From Betaproteobacteria bacterium (lineage in GTDB: Bacteria > Pseudomonadota > Gammaproteobacteria > Burkholderiales > Thiobacillaceae), in NCBI GenBank assembly GCA_020061585.1, contig JAGUXX010000306.1, positions 1 through 35,337 on the forward strand: a stretch of 35,337 nucleotides of DNA, in the 5' to 3' direction. The notes under the pieces were generated by a model. The model had not been told where the DNA came from. It made no database searches and saw only the letters and a program-made list of their open reading frames with translations. Position numbers and translations under genes: made by a program. Shown here one piece after another: positions 1-7,870 of this stretch. Every line of letters begins with the position of its first letter. Position 1 is the first letter of the stretch.

Positions 1-379
1 CAATTACGCGGTGACCGGCTTGTATTTCTATGACAACCGGGTGGTGGATGTGGCGAAGAACATGAAACCTTCGGCGCGCGGCGAGCTGGAGATTACCGAC
101 GTCAACAAACAGTATCTGGCCTGGAATGCGCTGAATGTATCGATCATGGGCCGCGGCATGGCTTGGCTGGATACCGGTACGCATGAATCGCTGCTGGAGG
201 CTTCGTTGTTCATTCAGACCATCGAGAATCGGCAAGGTTTGAAGATTGCCTGCCCGGAGGAAATCGCGTTCCGCCAGGGCTATATCGATGCGGAACAGGT
301 GGCAAGGTTGGCGGAGCCGTTGAAGAAGAATGCGTATGGGCAGTATTTGCTGGGGATGTTGAGCGAGAAGGTGTTTTAG
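1..379 (+). CDS. rfbA: Glucose-1-phosphate thymidylyltransferase, 3' part
   Basis: C-terminal portion of RfbA/RmlA, which joins glucose-1-phosphate and dTTP to give dTDP-glucose, the first step of dTDP-L-rhamnose synthesis. The reading frame is open from base 2 at the window edge, so the true start lies upstream. Visible family signatures are [23 protein letters not shown] and the [14 protein letters not shown] segment, followed by a normal C-terminus ending in LSEKVF. This copy looks intact where visible. Residues about 1-52 of the visible part are about 92% identical in DNA to a broken second copy at 1442-1898. rfbC and rfbD, the later pathway steps, lie downstream on the same strand, but about 1.7 kb of inserted or duplicated DNA separates them. 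rfbB is not in view and may lie upstream. Confidence 0.93.
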   Translation, partial: NYAVTGLYFYDNRVVDVAKNMKPSARGELEITDVNKQYLAWNALNVSIMGRGMAWLDTGTHESLLEASLFIQTIENRQGLKIACPEEIAFRQGYIDAEQVARLAEPLKKNAYGQYLLGMLSEKVF

Positions 380-392
380 GGGGGTCTGGGCC

Positions 393-558
393 GGCGCTTA
401 CGTAGCGCCCGATAAAGATCGTCATCCCGGCGCAGGCCGGGATCCAGAAGGGTTAATGGTGATTGACTCCCTGGATTCCCGTCTCCGCGGGATAAGCAGA
501 GACTTGGCGAGTGCTGTTTGCTCGCCTAGTCGGTTGCTTAGTAGCTTTATCAATGACG
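393..558. repeat. 166-bp duplicated repeat unit, copy 1
   Basis: Aligns without gaps to 1876-2041, with 13 mismatches counted by eye (about 92% identity). It contains REP-like arms (TCATCCCGGCGCAGGCCGGGA and CCTGGATTCCCG...CGCGGGA) and ends in a TTTATCAATGACG boundary shared by both copies. It sits just after a copy of rfbA in both places, so it was probably duplicated together with that gene. Confidence 0.85.
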
Positions 559-633
559 GGCCTGGGCTTAACTTAACGGCATTGGCCCCGGATTACCCCT
601 TTCCGGGGTGACCTAGGGAAACACTGCACTATT

Positions 634-702
634 CGTCATCCTAGCGAATGCGGGGATCCAGTACCTTGATTTCACTGGGTTCCCTCATGCGCGGGAACGA
701 CG
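634..702. repeat. REP-like element with inverted ends
   Basis: Begins CGTCATCCTAGCGAATGCGG and ends GCGCGGGAACGACG, with inner GGATCCAG and CTGGGTTCCC arms. The layout matches the dispersed REP-like elements at 421-490, 1903-1972 and 7828-7853, but the sequence is more diverged. No transposase is present, so any mobility would have been in trans. Confidence 0.6.
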
Positions 703-762
703 AAAACTCATGAATCAGCGTTTTCCTAGATCAATTTTGTAACTGGGATTAAAGGTGTCCAC

Positions 763-1053
763 ATGAAACCATCGCAAGTTCTAGATTCGCACCGGGAAGC
801 CATTCGACATGTTGTTGAATCTCACCGGGCGCGAAATGCGCGTGTTTTTGGCTCTGTTGTCCACGGTTGCGACACCGCTGACAGCGACCTGGACATTTTG
901 ATTGATCCCACGCCGGAAACGACACTTTTTGATATTGGCGCAATCCGTCACGAATTGCTGCAACTCCTTGGTATACCGGTTGATGTGTTGACGCCGAAGG
1001 CACTGCCTGAAAAATTCCGTGCAACTGTGCTTGCTGAGGCTTTGCCTATATGA
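763..1053 (+). CDS. mntA: MNT-type nucleotidyltransferase antitoxin (MntA)
   Basis: Minimal nucleotidyltransferase of 96 aa. It has the GSX10DXD signature: G30-S31, then ten residues, then D42-L-D44, with a third carboxylate at D74 in the PVDVL strand, so the active site looks complete. In characterised MNT/HEPN pairs such as Shewanella MntA/HepT, this protein is the antitoxin and adds AMP to a tyrosine of the HEPN toxin. The next gene overlaps it by four bases (ATGA), as usual for this pair. An AAAGGTG site about seven bases upstream supports the start. The pair lies inside the rhamnose cluster between two rfbA copies, which suggests it was acquired. Orphan MNT proteins exist, but the partner next door makes the TA call firm. 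Confidence 0.9.
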   Translation: MKPSQVLDSHREAIRHVVESHRARNARVFGSVVHGCDTADSDLDILIDPTPETTLFDIGAIRHELLQLLGIPVDVLTPKALPEKFRATVLAEALPI

Positions 1054-1445
1054 CTCGGGATCAGCAAAGGCTTTCTGATTACCTGGCGCATATCCTTGAA
1101 GCCATTGAGCGCATCGAACGCTATACCGATGACATGGTTGAGGTTACGTTTCTTGAAAATCAGATGGCGCAGGATGCCGTGATCCGCAACCTTGAAATCA
1201 TTGGCGAGGCCAGTCACAACATTGATATCCATTACCCAGCGTTCGTGTCTGCAAACCCTGCGTTACCTTTGGCCTACGCCTATCAGATGCGCAATGCCGT
1301 GGCACATGGATATTTCAAAGTGGACATGGAGATTGTCTGGAAGACGATCCAAAGCGATTTGCCAGGTCTTTACCAACAGGTGAAGTCAGCGTTGGCTGCC
1401 GAATTACCAATGAATGGCCATTCTGAAGGGCAGAGTTTGATATGA
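1050..1445 (+). CDS. hepT: HEPN-family toxin ribonuclease (HepT, DUF86)
   Basis: All-helical HEPN/DUF86 protein of 131 aa. The catalytic RX4HXY motif is R81-NAVA-H86-G-Y88, intact. In this family the R and H form the RNase site and the Y is the residue AMPylated by MntA, so this should be an active, controllable toxin. Its start overlaps mntA by four bases. Its last codons overlap by four bases the start codon of the broken rfbA copy (ATG at 1442, TGA ending at 1445), so hepT is also start-stop coupled to a sugar nucleotide gene, which is unusual. The C-terminal tail after about residue 115 looks non-conserved and may have been altered when the element joined rfbA. Confidence 0.9.
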   Translation: MTRDQQRLSDYLAHILEAIERIERYTDDMVEVTFLENQMAQDAVIRNLEIIGEASHNIDIHYPAFVSANPALPLAYAYQMRNAVAHGYFKVDMEIVWKTIQSDLPGLYQQVKSALAAELPMNGHSEGQSLI

Positions 1446-1898
1446 CTAGCAAAGGCATCATCCTCGCCGGCGGCTCCGGCACCCGTTTGTATCCGGCCAC
1501 GCTGGCGGTATCCAAGCAACTGCTGCCGATCTACGACAAACCGAGGATCTATCACCCGCTGACCACGCTGATGCTGGCCGGCATGTGCGAGATTCTGATC
1601 ATCTCCACACCGCAGGACACGCCGTGTTTCGCGGGAACGCTGCGGTGTGGTGGAGTTTGATGCAACCGGTCTCGCAATCAGTCTGGAGGAGAAACCCAAA
1701 CAGCCGAAATCCAATTACGCGGTGACCGGCTTGTATTTCTATGACAACCGGGTGGTGGATGTGGCCCGCAACATGCAGGCTTCGGCGCGCGGCGAGTTGG
1801 AGATTACCGATGTCAACAAACAGTATCTGGCGTGGAATGCGCTGAATGTGTCGATCATGGACCGCGGGGCGAAATGGCGCTTACATATCGCCCGATAA
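1442..1898 (+). pseudogene. rfbA: rfbA second copy, doubly deleted and frameshifted
   Basis: Starts like a normal RfbA ([14 protein letters not shown] nucleotide-binding loop, then [11 protein letters not shown]) but breaks after about 65 codons. The sequence then jumps to ERCGVVEFD in another frame, missing roughly 90 residues of the middle. The 3' part (1712-1867) matches bases 1-156 of the intact copy. A second deletion then removes the equivalent of 157-392, which encodes WLDTGTHES and the C-terminus, leaving eight replacement bases before the shared repeat. Typical residues are also changed (KPRIYHPL where KPMIYYPL is usual). The product cannot be a functional transferase. It follows hepT with a four-base overlap. 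Confidence 0.92.
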
Positions 1899-2041
1899 AG
1901 ATCGTCATCCCGGCGCAGGCCGGGATCCAGAAGGGTTGATGGTGGTGGTCTAACTGGATTCCCGCCTTCGCGGGATAAGCAGAGACTTGGCGAGTATTGT
2001 TTGCTCGCCAAGTCGGTTGCTTAGTAGCTTTATCAATGACG
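1876..2041. repeat. 166-bp duplicated repeat unit, copy 2
   Basis: Same length as 393-558 and about 92% identical. It directly follows the truncated rfbA copy, as copy 1 follows the intact gene. The following bases to 2124 hold another repeat-like stretch (GTCATTGCGAGCGATGGCGC at 2048) and then an AAGGG site before rfbC. Confidence 0.85.
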
Positions 2042-2124
2042 CAAGGGTGTCATTGCGAGCGATGGCGCGGTAATCCTGAGGCATGTGTTGTGAGCGATAA
2101 CGATCTATTCAAAAAGGGCATTGT

Positions 2125-2679
2125 ATGAACGTGATTGAAACGAAACTCCCCGAAGTCCTGCTGCTGGAACCGAAAGTGTTCGGCGATGCGCGCGGCTTTT
2201 TCATGGAAAGCTGGAACAAGCAGACCTTCGCCGAGCGCGGGCTGAATCTGGATTTCGTGCAGGACAACCATTCCCGCTCGGCGCGCGGTGTGTTGCGCGG
2301 TATTCACTATCAGATCAAGCAGCCGCAGGGCAAACTGGTGCGGGTGGTGGCCGGCAGCGTGTTCGATATTGCTGTTGATCTGCGCAAGTCTTCGCCGCAT
2401 TTCGGCAAGTGGGTGGGCTATGAACTTTCAGCCGAGAACCAGCGCATGTTGTGGGTGCCGCCGGGCTTCGGGCATGGGTTTCTGGTGCTGTCGGAAAGTG
2501 CCGACTTTCTTTACAAGACGACCAACTACTACGCGCCGGAGTGGGACCGGGGCGTGCGCTGGGATGATCCGGAAATTGGCATTGATTGGCCGCTGGCCGA
2601 GCTGCGGGGTATCGCGCCGCAACTTTCCGCCAAGGATCAGGCGCAACCGCTGTTGAAGGATGCGGAGGTGTTCGCATGA
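2125..2679 (+). CDS. rfbC: dTDP-4-dehydrorhamnose 3,5-epimerase
   Basis: Cupin-fold epimerase of 184 aa, the usual length, acting on dTDP-4-keto-6-deoxy-glucose in rhamnose synthesis. Family landmarks are FGDARGFFMESW near the N-terminus, VLRGIHYQ with the catalytic His61, WVPPGFGHGF (residues 110-119), and the KTTNYYAPEWDRG segment carrying the catalytic tyrosine region near 135. The ATG is preceded by AAAAAGGG about six bases upstream. The stop overlaps the rfbD start by four bases, so the two are translationally coupled. All expected residues are present. Confidence 0.95.
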   Translation: MNVIETKLPEVLLLEPKVFGDARGFFMESWNKQTFAERGLNLDFVQDNHSRSARGVLRGIHYQIKQPQGKLVRVVAGSVFDIAVDLRKSSPHFGKWVGYELSAENQRMLWVPPGFGHGFLVLSESADFLYKTTNYYAPEWDRGVRWDDPEIGIDWPLAELRGIAPQLSAKDQAQPLLKDAEVFA

Positions 2680-3554
2680 GCGCGCGCATCTTGCTGACCG
2701 GTTGTCGCGGCCAAGTGGGTTGGGAACTGGCGCGCAGTTTGTCGACGTTGGGCGAAGTGGTGGCGCTGGATTCCAGCCAGCTCGATCTGACCGATGTGGC
2801 GGCCATCCGTCGGGCGGTGGCCGACATCCAGCCACGCATCATCGTCAATCCGGCGGCGCATACGGCGGTGGACAAGGCCGAAAGCGAAACCGAGCGCGCC
2901 TATGCGCTGAACGCGACCGCGCCGGGGGTGCTGGCCGAGGAAGCAGAGAAACTCGGGGCGCTGCTGGTGCATTACTCCACCGATTACGTGTTTGACGGCA
3001 GCGGCGATCAAGCCCGCGTCGAAACCGATGCCACCGGGCCGCTCAATGTCTATGGCGCCAGCAAGCTGGCCGGTGAACAGGCGATTCAGGCGGCTTGCCG
3101 GCGGCATCTGATTTTCCGTACTTCGTGGGTGTATGGCGGGCGCGGGGCGAACTTTCTGCTGACCATGCGGCGGTTGATGCGCGAGCGGCCGGAACTGAAG
3201 ATCGTCGCCGACCAGATCGGCGCGCCGACCTGGTGCCGCAATATTGCCGATGCGACGGCGCAGGTTCTGGCGCAGGTGAATTCGAACTTTGTCGGGGCCG
3301 ACAAGCCGCAGCCTTGGGGCGTGTATCACCTGACCAATGCCGGCGAGACCAGTTGGCATGGCTTTGCGCAGGCGATTCTCGATCTGGACGCGCCGGATTC
3401 CGCAACCCGTTTGCTGCCCATCCCGAGCAGCGATTATCCGACCCCGGCCAAACGGCCGCTCAACTCGCGGTTGAACAACGACAAGCTGGAACGCGTGTTC
3501 GGCGTGCGTTTGCCGGATTGGCGGGTGGCGTTGCGGATGTGTATGGCGGGGTAG
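2676..3554 (+). CDS. rfbD: dTDP-4-dehydrorhamnose reductase
   Basis: Last enzyme of dTDP-L-rhamnose synthesis, reducing the 4-keto sugar with NAD(P)H. The protein is 292 aa from the ATG that overlaps the rfbC stop. A longer in-frame extension back to 2586 exists, but it reads through rfbC and has no family match. Short-chain dehydrogenase-type features are ILLTGCRGQVGWEL (a GxxGxxG nucleotide-binding loop, residues 4-17), the STDYVFDG strand, and VYGASK with the catalytic Y-x3-K. It ends the cluster and faces the nrdJ gene tail to tail. Confidence 0.95.
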   Translation: MSARILLTGCRGQVGWELARSLSTLGEVVALDSSQLDLTDVAAIRRAVADIQPRIIVNPAAHTAVDKAESETERAYALNATAPGVLAEEAEKLGALLVHYSTDYVFDGSGDQARVETDATGPLNVYGASKLAGEQAIQAACRRHLIFRTSWVYGGRGANFLLTMRRLMRERPELKIVADQIGAPTWCRNIADATAQVLAQVNSNFVGADKPQPWGVYHLTNAGETSWHGFAQAILDLDAPDSATRLLPIPSSDYPTPAKRPLNSRLNNDKLERVFGVRLPDWRVALRMCMAG

Positions 3555-3569
3555 GTTGTGCGTCTTTGC

Positions 3570-3615
3570 GCGCAGGCCGGGATCCAGAAGGGTTGATGGT
3601 GGTGGTCTCCCTGGA
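3570..3615. repeat. Third, partial copy of the rfbA-linked repeat
   Basis: About 46 bases (GCGCAGGCCGGGATCCAGAA and onwards to CCTGGA) nearly identical to 1913-1958 inside repeat copy 2. It lies in the short gap between the convergent rfbD and nrdJ ends. Only this inner part of the 166-bp unit is present. Confidence 0.75.
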
Positions 3616-3632
3616 ATGGAACCCCGCCCCCC

Positions 3633-6600
3633 TCAACCGCACGCCCCTACCGCGCCGCAAGCGGTACAGAAATCGCAACCGTCTTTCTTGATCACCGTGG
3701 CGTTGCCGCATTCCTTGCAGACTGCGCCAGTCATGATGACTTTGGCGGGTTCGCCACTGGCCGAGGGCGGCAAGGACGGGGTTTGCAGGATGCCCATTTC
3801 CTTCACCGGCAGGCCGTCTTCGGTGAGGATGCCGAGCATGGCGTAGCGGTGGATGATCAGGCGTGCCAGGTAGGCGATGGTGGACGGCCAGTTGGTTTGC
3901 TTGGCACTCCCTGGCACGAAGGCCATGAAGTCGCCCAGCGGTTCCGGGTAGTTCAGCAGCTTGCGCAGTTTCATGCCGATCCAGGCCGGGTCCATCACGC
4001 GCATGTCGAGCGACAACAGTTTGCACAATCCGTCGAGGGCGCGCGGGTATTCGCCGGACAGCCAGACCGAATACGGCCGGGTGACGCCATCCGGCAGGGT
4101 GATTTCCTTGAGGCCGAGAACGAAGTCGTCGCCGGTATGCGGGTTGAGCACGTCGACGGTCCACGACAGCGTGCCGTCGGTGCCGGTTTTCGGCTCCTTG
4201 TGCGAGAACAGGGCGTCGAGAACAGGCGTTTCACCCGCGCCATCGAGCGCATTCAGATCTTCCAGGCGCCAACGCAGCAGTTGCGCGACGGCGGCGACCA
4301 GGCTGGGCATCTGGCGCGGTTCGCCATCAGGCGGGAAGGGAATCGCGCAGCTGTCGTCGCCGCGTGTTTTGGCCAGGGTATCGAGCTTGAGCTTGAGCCA
4401 GCCGCGATCGTTGGCGCGCATGTCCATCGACAGCGTCTTGGCGATGGCCCCGAGACCGCGCGGTTGTTCGGCGCCATTGACCCAGACTTCGAACGGCCAG
4501 GCGCGGCCTTCGCTTGCGCTGGGCTCCGTGTGGCCGACGAACAGCGCGAAGCTGCCGCAGTCGCTGTCGATCATGTAGCACCAGGCCGGGTTGCCGCCGG
4601 ACAGCTTCGGCCGGCCGGGCCATTTCAGGCTTTCCAGCACCGGCGCCGGCAGCGCCTTGATTTCGATGCGCCGGTTGACGTCGGACAGTTCGAAATCTTG
4701 CGGCGATTTGGCGTGCGCGGCGGTGGTCTGGGCGCCCGGCGCTTCGGCGGTGGTGGACAGCACGCTGCCGAGCACGGCATTAGGCCTGTACGTTGCCAAG
4801 CCTTTCAGACCGGCCTTCCAGCCGGCGAAGTAGAGCCCTTCGAATTCGGTGTAGGGGTAGTCGGCCGGTACGTTGACGGTTTTGGAGATGGCCGAATCGA
4901 CATACGGCGCGACGGCGGCGACGGCGTTCATGTGCGCGGTGGCGGAGATTTCCAGCGCGGTGACGAAGGCCGCCGGCAGTTGCGTGACATCGCCGCCCTG
5001 TTCGCGGAACAGCCGCCAGGCGTGGTCTTCCACCTGATATTCCTTCCAGCCGCCGTCGGCTTCGCGCTTTTTGCGCGTGTAGGCCCAGGAGAACGGTGGT
5101 TCGATGCCGTTGCTGGCGTTGTCGGCGAAAGCCAGCGAGATGGTGCCGGTGGGGGCGATGGACAGCAGGTGCGAGTTGCGCATGCCGTGCGCGCGGATGG
5201 CGTCCTTGATGTGTGCCGGCAGGCGGCTGGCGAAACTGCCGCCGGACAGATACAGATCGGCGTTGAACAGCGGAAACGCGCCACGCTCCTTGGCCAGTTC
5301 GACCGAGGCGAGGTAGGTCTGGTCGCGCATGAATTCAGCGATTTTGGTCGAGAAGGCCAGCGCATCCGGGGTGTCGTAACGCAATCCAAGCATCACCAAC
5401 GCGTCGCCCAGGCCAGTGAAACCCAAGCCGACGCGGCGTTTGTTGTGCGCTTCGGCGCGTTGCTTTTCCAGCGGCCAAGCGGTCAGGTCGAGCACGTTGT
5501 CCAACGCCCGCACACACACCGGCAGCATCCGCGCGAGCCCGTCGAAATCGAAATTGGCCTGCTCGGTAAACGCCTGGCGCACGAAGCGGGTCAGGTTGAC
5601 CGAACCGAGGCAGCAGCAGCCGTAGGGCGGCAAGGGTTGCTCACCACATTGTCCGGTAACCAGACCGTTGAAGATGACGCTGTTGTGGTCGGGCTGAGTC
5701 GTGTCGTACACCGCCTCGCGGCCGGCGTGGACAATGCTTGCGATGCGCGAAGTGAAGCGTTGAGTCTTGCGTAGCGCCTTGTCTTTTACCCATTCGAGGT
5801 ACTTCGCATTCTTGTAGTCAAGCAGGAAACCAACCTCATTCATGAACACTTCGCGCGATTCACCATCGATGATCAGTTCGTGATCGGCCTGACAGTCGTA
5901 CTCGCGGCGGCCACCCTTGCCGTCCGGCAGGAAACGAAGGCAGGCCTCGCGACGTTGACGGATACGGCAGAACACGCCCAGGTTTGCGAGCAGCATCTGG
6001 ACTTCCCGCAGCAGACCGGGCTGGCTGGAGGCTAGGCGAACTGAGCAGCTTTGACTGTTGCCGGAGATGTTGACAGTTCCGTCAGCCTGAAACAGGGCGC
6101 GCAAATAACCCTTCACGCAGTCCTCATTGCCACGCCACACCACTTCCGGCACATGCAGCTTGGTGGCGCGAGTGAAACCATAGTGCGCCAGTACGCGCGC
6201 CAGCCTCACCGAGCGCACGAACACATGATTGCGCTGGGGCACGGCAACCGGACTGACTTGATATTCCCGACCGTTGGCGGCGAGGCCTGCGATAAGGAAA
6301 TTGACGATACGCACGGTCTCGGTGGCGAGGGCGCGATCCTCATTCCAGAAGTTGATGATAGCGGCCTCTTGGCCGAGTCCCCGATTGGTGAAATGGCCGT
6401 CACCGGTAATCAACCCCAGTAATACACCCAGTTCCCTGCTGCCCTGCTGACCGAACTGGCCTTTGCCGGACTGCACCAGGATTTCGTCACCGGGGCGCAA
6501 ATCCTTCAATTTCAGTTTGCCTCGTACGGTATAGAAGTCATGCCAGGCAGTGGCTTTGAGGCAATACCCATCCTCGGTGGTGACTTCATACACATCGGCC

Positions 6601-7646
6601 AGTTCTGCCGTCTTGAACGCTGGCTTGGCCGGTCGGGTTGCCACGCCACGCACCGACTCGTCCAAGGTGCGCCTATCCACGCTGGCTTCAAGGGAGACGC
6701 CCTGGGCATACAACTCACCAATAGGAACTAAACCGTATTGCGTCGCCAACCGGGTATCCGCCGTCACGCACGGGTTGGTTGCCTCGATGCTCTCGCAGTA
6801 ATACAGATTGTTGTCGCGGTTGATCCGGTCGAGGAACAGGATGCCGGGTTCGGCGTGGTCGTAGGTGGAGGCCATGATCTGGGTCCACAGATCGCGCGCG
6901 CGGAATTTCTTGTACACCCACAAGCCATCGCTCTGGCGTTGATAGGCGCCGGCGGCTTTCTGTTCGGCGCCGGGTTCGGCGCGGTGCGTCAGTTCCACGT
7001 CGGTGTCGTCTTCCACCGCCTGCATGAAGGCATCGGTGACGCCGACCGAGATGTTGAAGTTCTTCAGATCGCCCTGGTCCTTGGCGTGGATGAACAGTTC
7101 GATATCCGGATGATCGCAGCGCATCACGCCCATCTGCGCGCCGCGCCGGGAGCCGGCGGATTCCACGGTTTCGCAGGAACGGTCGAACACGCGCATGTAG
7201 GAAACCGGGCCGCTGGCGCGTGATTGGGTGCCTTTGACCAGCGCGCCCCTCGGTCGGATGGTGGAGAAGTCATAGCCGACGCCGCCGCCGCGGCGCATGG
7301 TTTCGGCGGCTTCTTCGAGCGCCACGTAGATGCCCGGTTTGCCTTCCGATTCGCCGGAAATCGCATCGCCCACCGGCTGCACGAAGCAGTTGATCAAGGT
7401 CGCCTGCAAGCCGGTGCCGGCGGCGGAATTGATACGTCCAGCGGGAATGAAGCCGGCTTCCATCGCGGCGAAGAAGATTTTTTCCCAATGCGCGCGCAGG
7501 TTTTTCTTTTCCGCCGAGGCCAAGGCCTTGGCGACACGGATGCGCACATCGACGACATTTTTCTCGTCCCCCTTGGCGTATTTTTCCAGCAGCACCTCGC
7601 TGGAAATGGCTTGGTCGGCAAGCTCGGGGAACAGGGCTTCCTGCAT
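3633..7646 (-). CDS. nrdJ: Adenosylcobalamin-dependent ribonucleotide reductase with intein
   Basis: Class II RNR, which reduces ribonucleotides to deoxyribonucleotides with a B12-generated thiyl radical. The precursor is 1337 aa; without the 374-aa intein the enzyme is 963 aa, normal for the long proteobacterial form. The ATG at 7646 is preferred over an in-frame TTG at 7682, because TTTGGAG lies nine bases upstream and the TTG falls inside an operator-like site. Numbered from the ATG: the first redox Cys87 (INCF), the N-x-C-x-E active site (N291, C667, E669) split by the intein, a CCC cluster at 677-679, and PTGTISL further on. The C-terminus has a CxxC...CxxC zinc-ribbon-like end (CKECG, CTACG). 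The enzyme needs no oxygen and no second subunit. No other RNR is in the window. Confidence 0.95.
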   Translation of the reverse strand: MQEALFPELADQAISSEVLLEKYAKGDEKNVVDVRIRVAKALASAEKKNLRAHWEKIFFAAMEAGFIPAGRINSAAGTGLQATLINCFVQPVGDAISGESEGKPGIYVALEEAAETMRRGGGVGYDFSTIRPRGALVKGTQSRASGPVSYMRVFDRSCETVESAGSRRGAQMGVMRCDHPDIELFIHAKDQGDLKNFNISVGVTDAFMQAVEDDTDVELTHRAEPGAEQKAAGAYQRQSDGLWVYKKFRARDLWTQIMASTYDHAEPGILFLDRINRDNNLYYCESIEATNPCVTADTRLATQYGLVPIGELYAQGVSLEASVDRRTLDESVRGVATRPAKPAFKTAELADVYEVTTEDGYCLKATAWHDFYTVRGKLKLKDLRPGDEILVQSGKGQFGQQGSRELGVLLGLITGDGHFTNRGLGQEAAIINFWNEDRALATETVRIVNFLIAGLAANGREYQVSPVAVPQRNHVFVRSVRLARVLAHYGFTRATKLHVPEVVWRGNEDCVKGYLRALFQADGTVNISGNSQSCSVRLASSQPGLLREVQMLLANLGVFCRIRQRREACLRFLPDGKGGRREYDCQADHELIIDGESREVFMNEVGFLLDYKNAKYLEWVKDKALRKTQRFTSRIASIVHAGREAVYDTTQPDHNSVIFNGLVTGQCGEQPLPPYGCCCLGSVNLTRFVRQAFTEQANFDFDGLARMLPVCVRALDNVLDLTAWPLEKQRAEAHNKRRVGLGFTGLGDALVMLGLRYDTPDALAFSTKIAEFMRDQTYLASVELAKERGAFPLFNADLYLSGGSFASRLPAHIKDAIRAHGMRNSHLLSIAPTGTISLAFADNASNGIEPPFSWAYTRKKREADGGWKEYQVEDHAWRLFREQGGDVTQLPAAFVTALEISATAHMNAVAAVAPYVDSAISKTVNVPADYPYTEFEGLYFAGWKAGLKGLATYRPNAVLGSVLSTTAEAPGAQTTAAHAKSPQDFELSDVNRRIEIKALPAPVLESLKWPGRPKLSGGNPAWCYMIDSDCGSFALFVGHTEPSASEGRAWPFEVWVNGAEQPRGLGAIAKTLSMDMRANDRGWLKLKLDTLAKTRGDDSCAIPFPPDGEPRQMPSLVAAVAQLLRWRLEDLNALDGAGETPVLDALFSHKEPKTGTDGTLSWTVDVLNPHTGDDFVLGLKEITLPDGVTRPYSVWLSGEYPRALDGLCKLLSLDMRVMDPAWIGMKLRKLLNYPEPLGDFMAFVPGSAKQTNWPSTIAYLARLIIHRYAMLGILTEDGLPVKEMGILQTPSLPPSASGEPAKVIMTGAVCKECGNATVIKKDGCDFCTACGAVGACG
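5649..6770 (-). mobile_element. In-frame LAGLIDADG intein in NrdJ
   Basis: 374-residue insertion, residues 293-666 of the precursor. It starts at Cys293 (CVTADTRL, block A) right after NP and ends just before Cys667 of [12 protein letters not shown]; joining the flanks restores the uninterrupted NPCGEQPL active site. Splicing block B has T366-x2-H369 (KATAWHDF). The homing endonuclease domain has two LAGLIDADG motifs, LLGLITGDG (D416) and ALFQADGTV (D522), both with their acidic residue, so it may be active. Block F/G reads [11 protein letters not shown]: the last two residues are Gly-Gln, not the usual His-Asn. The DNA is visibly less GC-rich than its surroundings (two 60-base lines, 5761-5880, hold 28 and 29 G+C), consistent with transfer. 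Confidence 0.95.
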
Positions 7647-7662
7647 GGCGGATGGCTCCAAA

Positions 7663-7710
7663 TAACTAGATGTAAGGTTCAACTAGCTTTTTAGACGCTA
7701 CATACAGTGT
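7663..7710 (-). promoter_or_regulatory. Tandem NrdR-box-like sites upstream of nrdJ
   Basis: Read on the plus strand, 7695-7710 (ACGCTACATACAGTGT) matches the NrdR consensus ACACTATATATAGTGT at 13 of 16 bases. 7663-7678 matches at about 10 of 16. The sites are 16 bases apart, the helical-phase spacing known for paired NrdR boxes. They lie 17 to 64 bases before the chosen ATG. NrdR is the common repressor of RNR operons. The second box is weak, so this is a prediction. Confidence 0.55.
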
Positions 7711-7827
7711 CTGCAAGCTTCTATTTCATCTATCCGTAATTCTATGGGGGTTTTCCGCCACGGAAACGCTGCTCTACATCGCCGGATCTTGTGACTGAAC
7801 AGAGGCAAACTCGAAACTACCGTGCAC

Positions 7828-7853
7828 GTCATTCCCGCGAATGCGGGAATGAC
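7828..7853. repeat. REP-like perfect inverted repeat after xthA
   Basis: GTCATTCCCGC - GAAT - GCGGGAATGAC: a perfect 11-bp stem with a 4-base loop. It lies just beyond the xthA stop and upstream of nrdJ, so it may stop xthA transcription. It has no T-run and its sequence matches the dispersed REP-like arms in the rfb region. Confidence 0.7.
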
Positions 7854-7870
7854 AGCACCCTACAAAATCA

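Larger units (their letters stand above)
380..762. other. Gene-free stretch with REP-like repeats and hairpins
   Basis: No convincing gene in this 383-base gap. It holds a short palindrome just after rfbA (GCGCT-tacgt-AGCGC, 395-409), a 166-bp repeat unit (393-558) also found at 1876-2041, a hairpin CCCCGG/CCGGGG at 586-608, and a second REP-like element at 634-702 with CGTC...GACG ends. The last bases carry AAAGGTG about seven bases before the mntA start, a reasonable ribosome binding site. The hairpins could end rfbA transcription, but none has a T-run, so this is inference. Confidence 0.6.

Noticed and set aside
393-2041. Repeats flanking mntA/hepT as insertion sequence ends or a composite transposon
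   Set aside because: They are direct copies tied to rfbA 3' ends, with no transposase, no target-site duplication and no terminal inverted repeat around the whole unit.
3783-5774. 663-residue open frame antisense to nrdJ
   Set aside because: Shadow of the well-supported nrdJ frame; no recognisable motif, and codon-third-position bias belongs to the other strand.
7711-7827. Possible adenosylcobalamin riboswitch before nrdJ
   Set aside because: The gap is too short for a full cobalamin aptamer and no B12-box-like sequence was seen; a small TTTCCG/CGGAAA hairpin at 7752-7766 is all that is there.
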